DNA of 7,734 nucleotides from Alphaproteobacteria bacterium (GTDB lineage Bacteria > Pseudomonadota > Alphaproteobacteria > SP197): the NCBI GenBank assembly GCA_022822575.1, contig JAJEBJ010000242.1:1-7734 (forward strand), written 5' to 3'. Position 1 is the stretch's first letter. Each line of letters opens with the position of its first letter. The notes below the pieces were generated by a model. The model made no database searches. It saw nothing but the letters and a program-made list of their open reading frames with translations, and was not told where the DNA came from. This document shows positions 6,297 to 7,734 of this stretch, piece after piece. Made by a program: the position numbers and the translations under genes.

Positions 6297-6868
6297 ACCG
6301 ACACCCTCGATTCCAACCGCGGCATGAGAGACAGGAGTCTTGTGAACAGAGGGCGCGAACGGTCACTGGCGCCGGTCCAGCCATCTGGACTGCGCTTGTC
6401 CTGACACGCAAATTCGGCCGTGCCCTCCGACTGCCCGAACCAGCCGATTGCACGCGCAAGATTGGCCTCACCCCGAGGCGCCATGAACTTTTGCGTTCTG
6501 TGGTCAGCGAGGTCGCGAAGCACCTCCGCCTCGAGCTGAACCATTGTTTCGCGTAGCGCGAGGGATTCGTGGTCGTTACGTTCGATCTGGATGGCGAGTG
6601 CCGTGTCGGCGATCCCGGTGCCACGGACAGGTGCGCCATGGGTTTGGGCGCCGTCAGGCAGGGTTGTCTCGATCACAAGAACGGCCCAAGGAAGGGAGGA
6701 CAACCAGTTCCGCACCGACGGAAATCGCACCAGGCGTTGCGGAAAGCGATGGCGTGCGAACGCGGGCATCGCTCGATCCAGTGTTAGCGACACCGAAAGC
6801 TGTCCATGATGGACCGCTGGGCATCGGCCACAGTCTTGATCGGTGCGGCCTCGCTTGCAGAGGGACAC
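6293..6868 (-). CDS. uncharacterised open frame of up to 191 codons between cysS and the ABC ATPase
   Basis: I do not recognise this protein. The frame is open from GTG at 6868 to TGA at 6293, whose last bases overlap the ATPase start as ATGA. Internal starts (for example the methionine in RAMPAFARHRF, or that in RETMVQLEAEV) could give shorter products. Hand-counted codon composition over the 65 codons from VIETTLPDG to HRTQKFM is about 72% GC at position one, 42% at position two and 71% at position three, the pattern expected of real coding sequence; the facing plus-strand frame is broken by stops. The product would be soluble, with no signal peptide or membrane segment. The middle (about residues 85-125) is charged and helix-like. 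Three cysteines (C4, C13, C16) appear only if the farthest start is used. The 3' part of the frame looks more coding-like than the first ~60 codons. It could be a small operon member, a remnant of a decayed gene, or a chance frame. Confidence 0.35.
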   Translation of the reverse strand: MSLCKRGRTDQDCGRCPAVHHGQLSVSLTLDRAMPAFARHRFPQRLVRFPSVRNWLSSLPWAVLVIETTLPDGAQTHGAPVRGTGIADTALAIQIERNDHESLALRETMVQLEAEVLRDLADHRTQKFMAPRGEANLARAIGWFGQSEGTAEFACQDKRSPDGWTGASDRSRPLFTRLLSLMPRLESRVSV

Positions 6869-6872
6869 CCAT

Positions 6873-7734
6873 CTAACCGGTCCTCCGCCAGGCCGAACCG
6901 TCGGCGCGATCCTCGACAGTCATGCCAAGGGAAGCGAGTTCGGCACGGATTCGGTCTGCATTGGCGTAGTCCCGTGCTGATCGAGCGGCAAACCGTGCCT
7001 CGACCAGACGCTGGATCCGTGCCGTGCTTCCATCCTCTCCCGTGGTCTGCCCAAACCAGGCCGCCGGCTCCTCCTGCAACAGGCCCAGCAGGCCGCCGGC
7101 GCTGCGCAAGGCCGCCTTGCAGGCGGCACGATCCGCCGCGGTCGTCGCCTGGCGCGCTGCCTTCGCCATTCGGAAGAGTTGAGCGATTGCTCCCGGGAAG
7201 TTCAGATCGTCCTCGAGGGCCGCCTCGAACGCATCGAGCAGGCGGGGCGGACAGGCAACATCGGGAGCATCGCCGAGACTGCGAAGCGTTCCATAGAGAC
7301 GATCAAGGTTGCGCTTCGCCCGAGCGAGTCCATCCGCACTCCAACCGAGCGGCTGGCGATAATGCGCACCCAGAAGCGCGAAGCGGATGGCCTCGCCAGG
7401 CGCTTCCCTGAGGAGATCGCGCACGAGAAGAACGTTGCCGAGCGACTTTGACATTTTCCGTCCCTCGACGTTGACGAAGCCGTTGTGGACCCAATAACGG
7501 CAATAGGTCTCTCCGTCGTGGGCGCAAGTGCCCTGGGCAATCTCGTTCTCATGGTGCGGAAAGATCAGGTCCTGACCGCCTCCATGGATGTCTATCGTTG
7601 TACCGAGGCGCCGCTCGATCATGGCCGAGCATTCGATGTGCCAGCCGGGTCGCCCGCGACCCCACGGGCTCTCCCAACCCGGCAGGTCCGGCGTCGAGGG
7701 CTTCCAGAGGACGAAGTCCGCCGGGTCTCGCTTG
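6873..7734 (-). CDS. cysS: cysteinyl-tRNA synthetase, N-terminus beyond the window edge
   Basis: About 287 C-terminal residues of a usual ~460-residue class I aminoacyl-tRNA synthetase are visible. It charges tRNA-Cys with cysteine in the cytoplasm. The fragment enters with KRDPADFVLWK, then GWHIECSAM, whose cysteine is a zinc ligand, and HGGGQDLIFPHHENE, whose histidine and glutamate complete the zinc site that selects cysteine. KMSKS, the ATP-binding signature, is at 7443-7457 within EGRKMSKSLGN. The rest is the helical anticodon-stem domain (DDLNFPGAIAQLF) and a C-terminal ARSARDYANADRIRAELASLGMTVED segment typical of the family. The stop TAG at 6875-6873 is immediately followed by an ATG. 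The N-terminal HIGH motif lies outside the window. No damage is seen. Confidence 0.97.
   Translation of the reverse strand, partial: KRDPADFVLWKPSTPDLPGWESPWGRGRPGWHIECSAMIERRLGTTIDIHGGGQDLIFPHHENEIAQGTCAHDGETYCRYWVHNGFVNVEGRKMSKSLGNVLLVRDLLREAPGEAIRFALLGAHYRQPLGWSADGLARAKRNLDRLYGTLRSLGDAPDVACPPRLLDAFEAALEDDLNFPGAIAQLFRMAKAARQATTAADRAACKAALRSAGGLLGLLQEEPAAWFGQTTGEDGSTARIQRLVEARFAARSARDYANADRIRAELASLGMTVEDRADGSAWRRTG
6882..6886 (-). promoter_or_regulatory. Shine-Dalgarno-like GGAGG inside the cysS 3' end
   Basis: GGAGG on the minus strand lies 9 bases before an ATG at 6872 that directly abuts the cysS stop. Spacing is ideal, yet the frame it opens (6872-6654, 72 codons) gives a Pro/Ser/Arg-rich product that does not look like a folded protein. 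The site may serve a gene now frameshifted, or may be a coincidence of cysS codons. Confidence 0.3.

Noticed and set aside
5676..6404. Plus-strand open frame of 242 codons opposite the ABC ATPase
   Set aside because: It mirrors an ATPase with all motifs intact and has no recognisable features of its own; the same holds for 3698-4360 opposite the permease.
6070..6639. Minus-strand open frame of 189 codons overlapping the ATPase start
   Set aside because: More than a third of it lies over the ATPase in another frame and its composition (Arg, Ser, Pro, Cys) is that of a shadow.
6619..6660. ETTLPDGAQTHG in the unknown frame, resembling the DTTLRDGAQTQG start of citramalate synthase, a gene I recall near cysS in some alphaproteobacteria
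   Set aside because: The likeness ends after about 11 residues; the following APVRGTGIADTALAI does not fit that family, and the motif is not near a plausible start. I treat it as chance.
1..7734. CRISPR array, insertion sequence, prophage or defence system
   Set aside because: No regularly spaced repeats, transposase motifs, terminal inverted repeats or defence-type domains were seen.

Overview
The window is about 60-65% GC and gene-dense, and every gene I can support lies on the minus strand, so transcription runs from high to low coordinates. A threonine synthase whose end overlaps the start of an M16 processing-type peptidase, non-lipoprotein periplasmic binding protein chemistry, and the codon style all fit a Gram-negative alphaproteobacterium. 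That placement is inference; no rRNA or tRNA is present to confirm it.

In transcription order the window holds: (1) the C-terminal ~60% of cysteinyl-tRNA synthetase (cysS, entering from the right edge); (2) about 575 bases with an uncharacterised open frame of up to 191 codons; (3) a compact three-gene ABC importer of the iron-siderophore/cobalamin class, ordered ATPase, periplasmic binding protein, FecCD/BtuC-type permease; (4) a 269-base intergenic stretch with two inverted repeats behind the permease gene and a short repeated motif in front of the next gene; (5) a beta-hydroxyacid dehydrogenase most like YihU, the 3-sulfolactaldehyde / succinic semialdehyde reductase; (6) thrC, threonine synthase; (7) the N-terminal ~280 residues of an M16 zinc peptidase, cut by the left edge.

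The ABC genes are tightly packed (18-base and 1-base gaps, and a 4-base overlap with the unknown frame upstream), so they are probably one transcript. The binding protein would capture a metal chelate or corrinoid-like ligand in the periplasm, the permease (probably a homodimer) would move it across the inner membrane, and the ATPase would power this. No outer-membrane receptor, TonB or regulator gene is visible. thrC and the peptidase gene overlap by 8 bases and are probably translationally coupled. cysS and thrC are housekeeping genes, and the transporter plus dehydrogenase between them look like an accessory insertion.

I found no CRISPR array, tRNA, rRNA, insertion sequence or clear new system. 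The points most worth a second look are the unknown frame between cysS and the transporter, the solitary YihU-like reductase with apparently intact sulfonate-pocket residues, and the unresolved substrate of the transporter.
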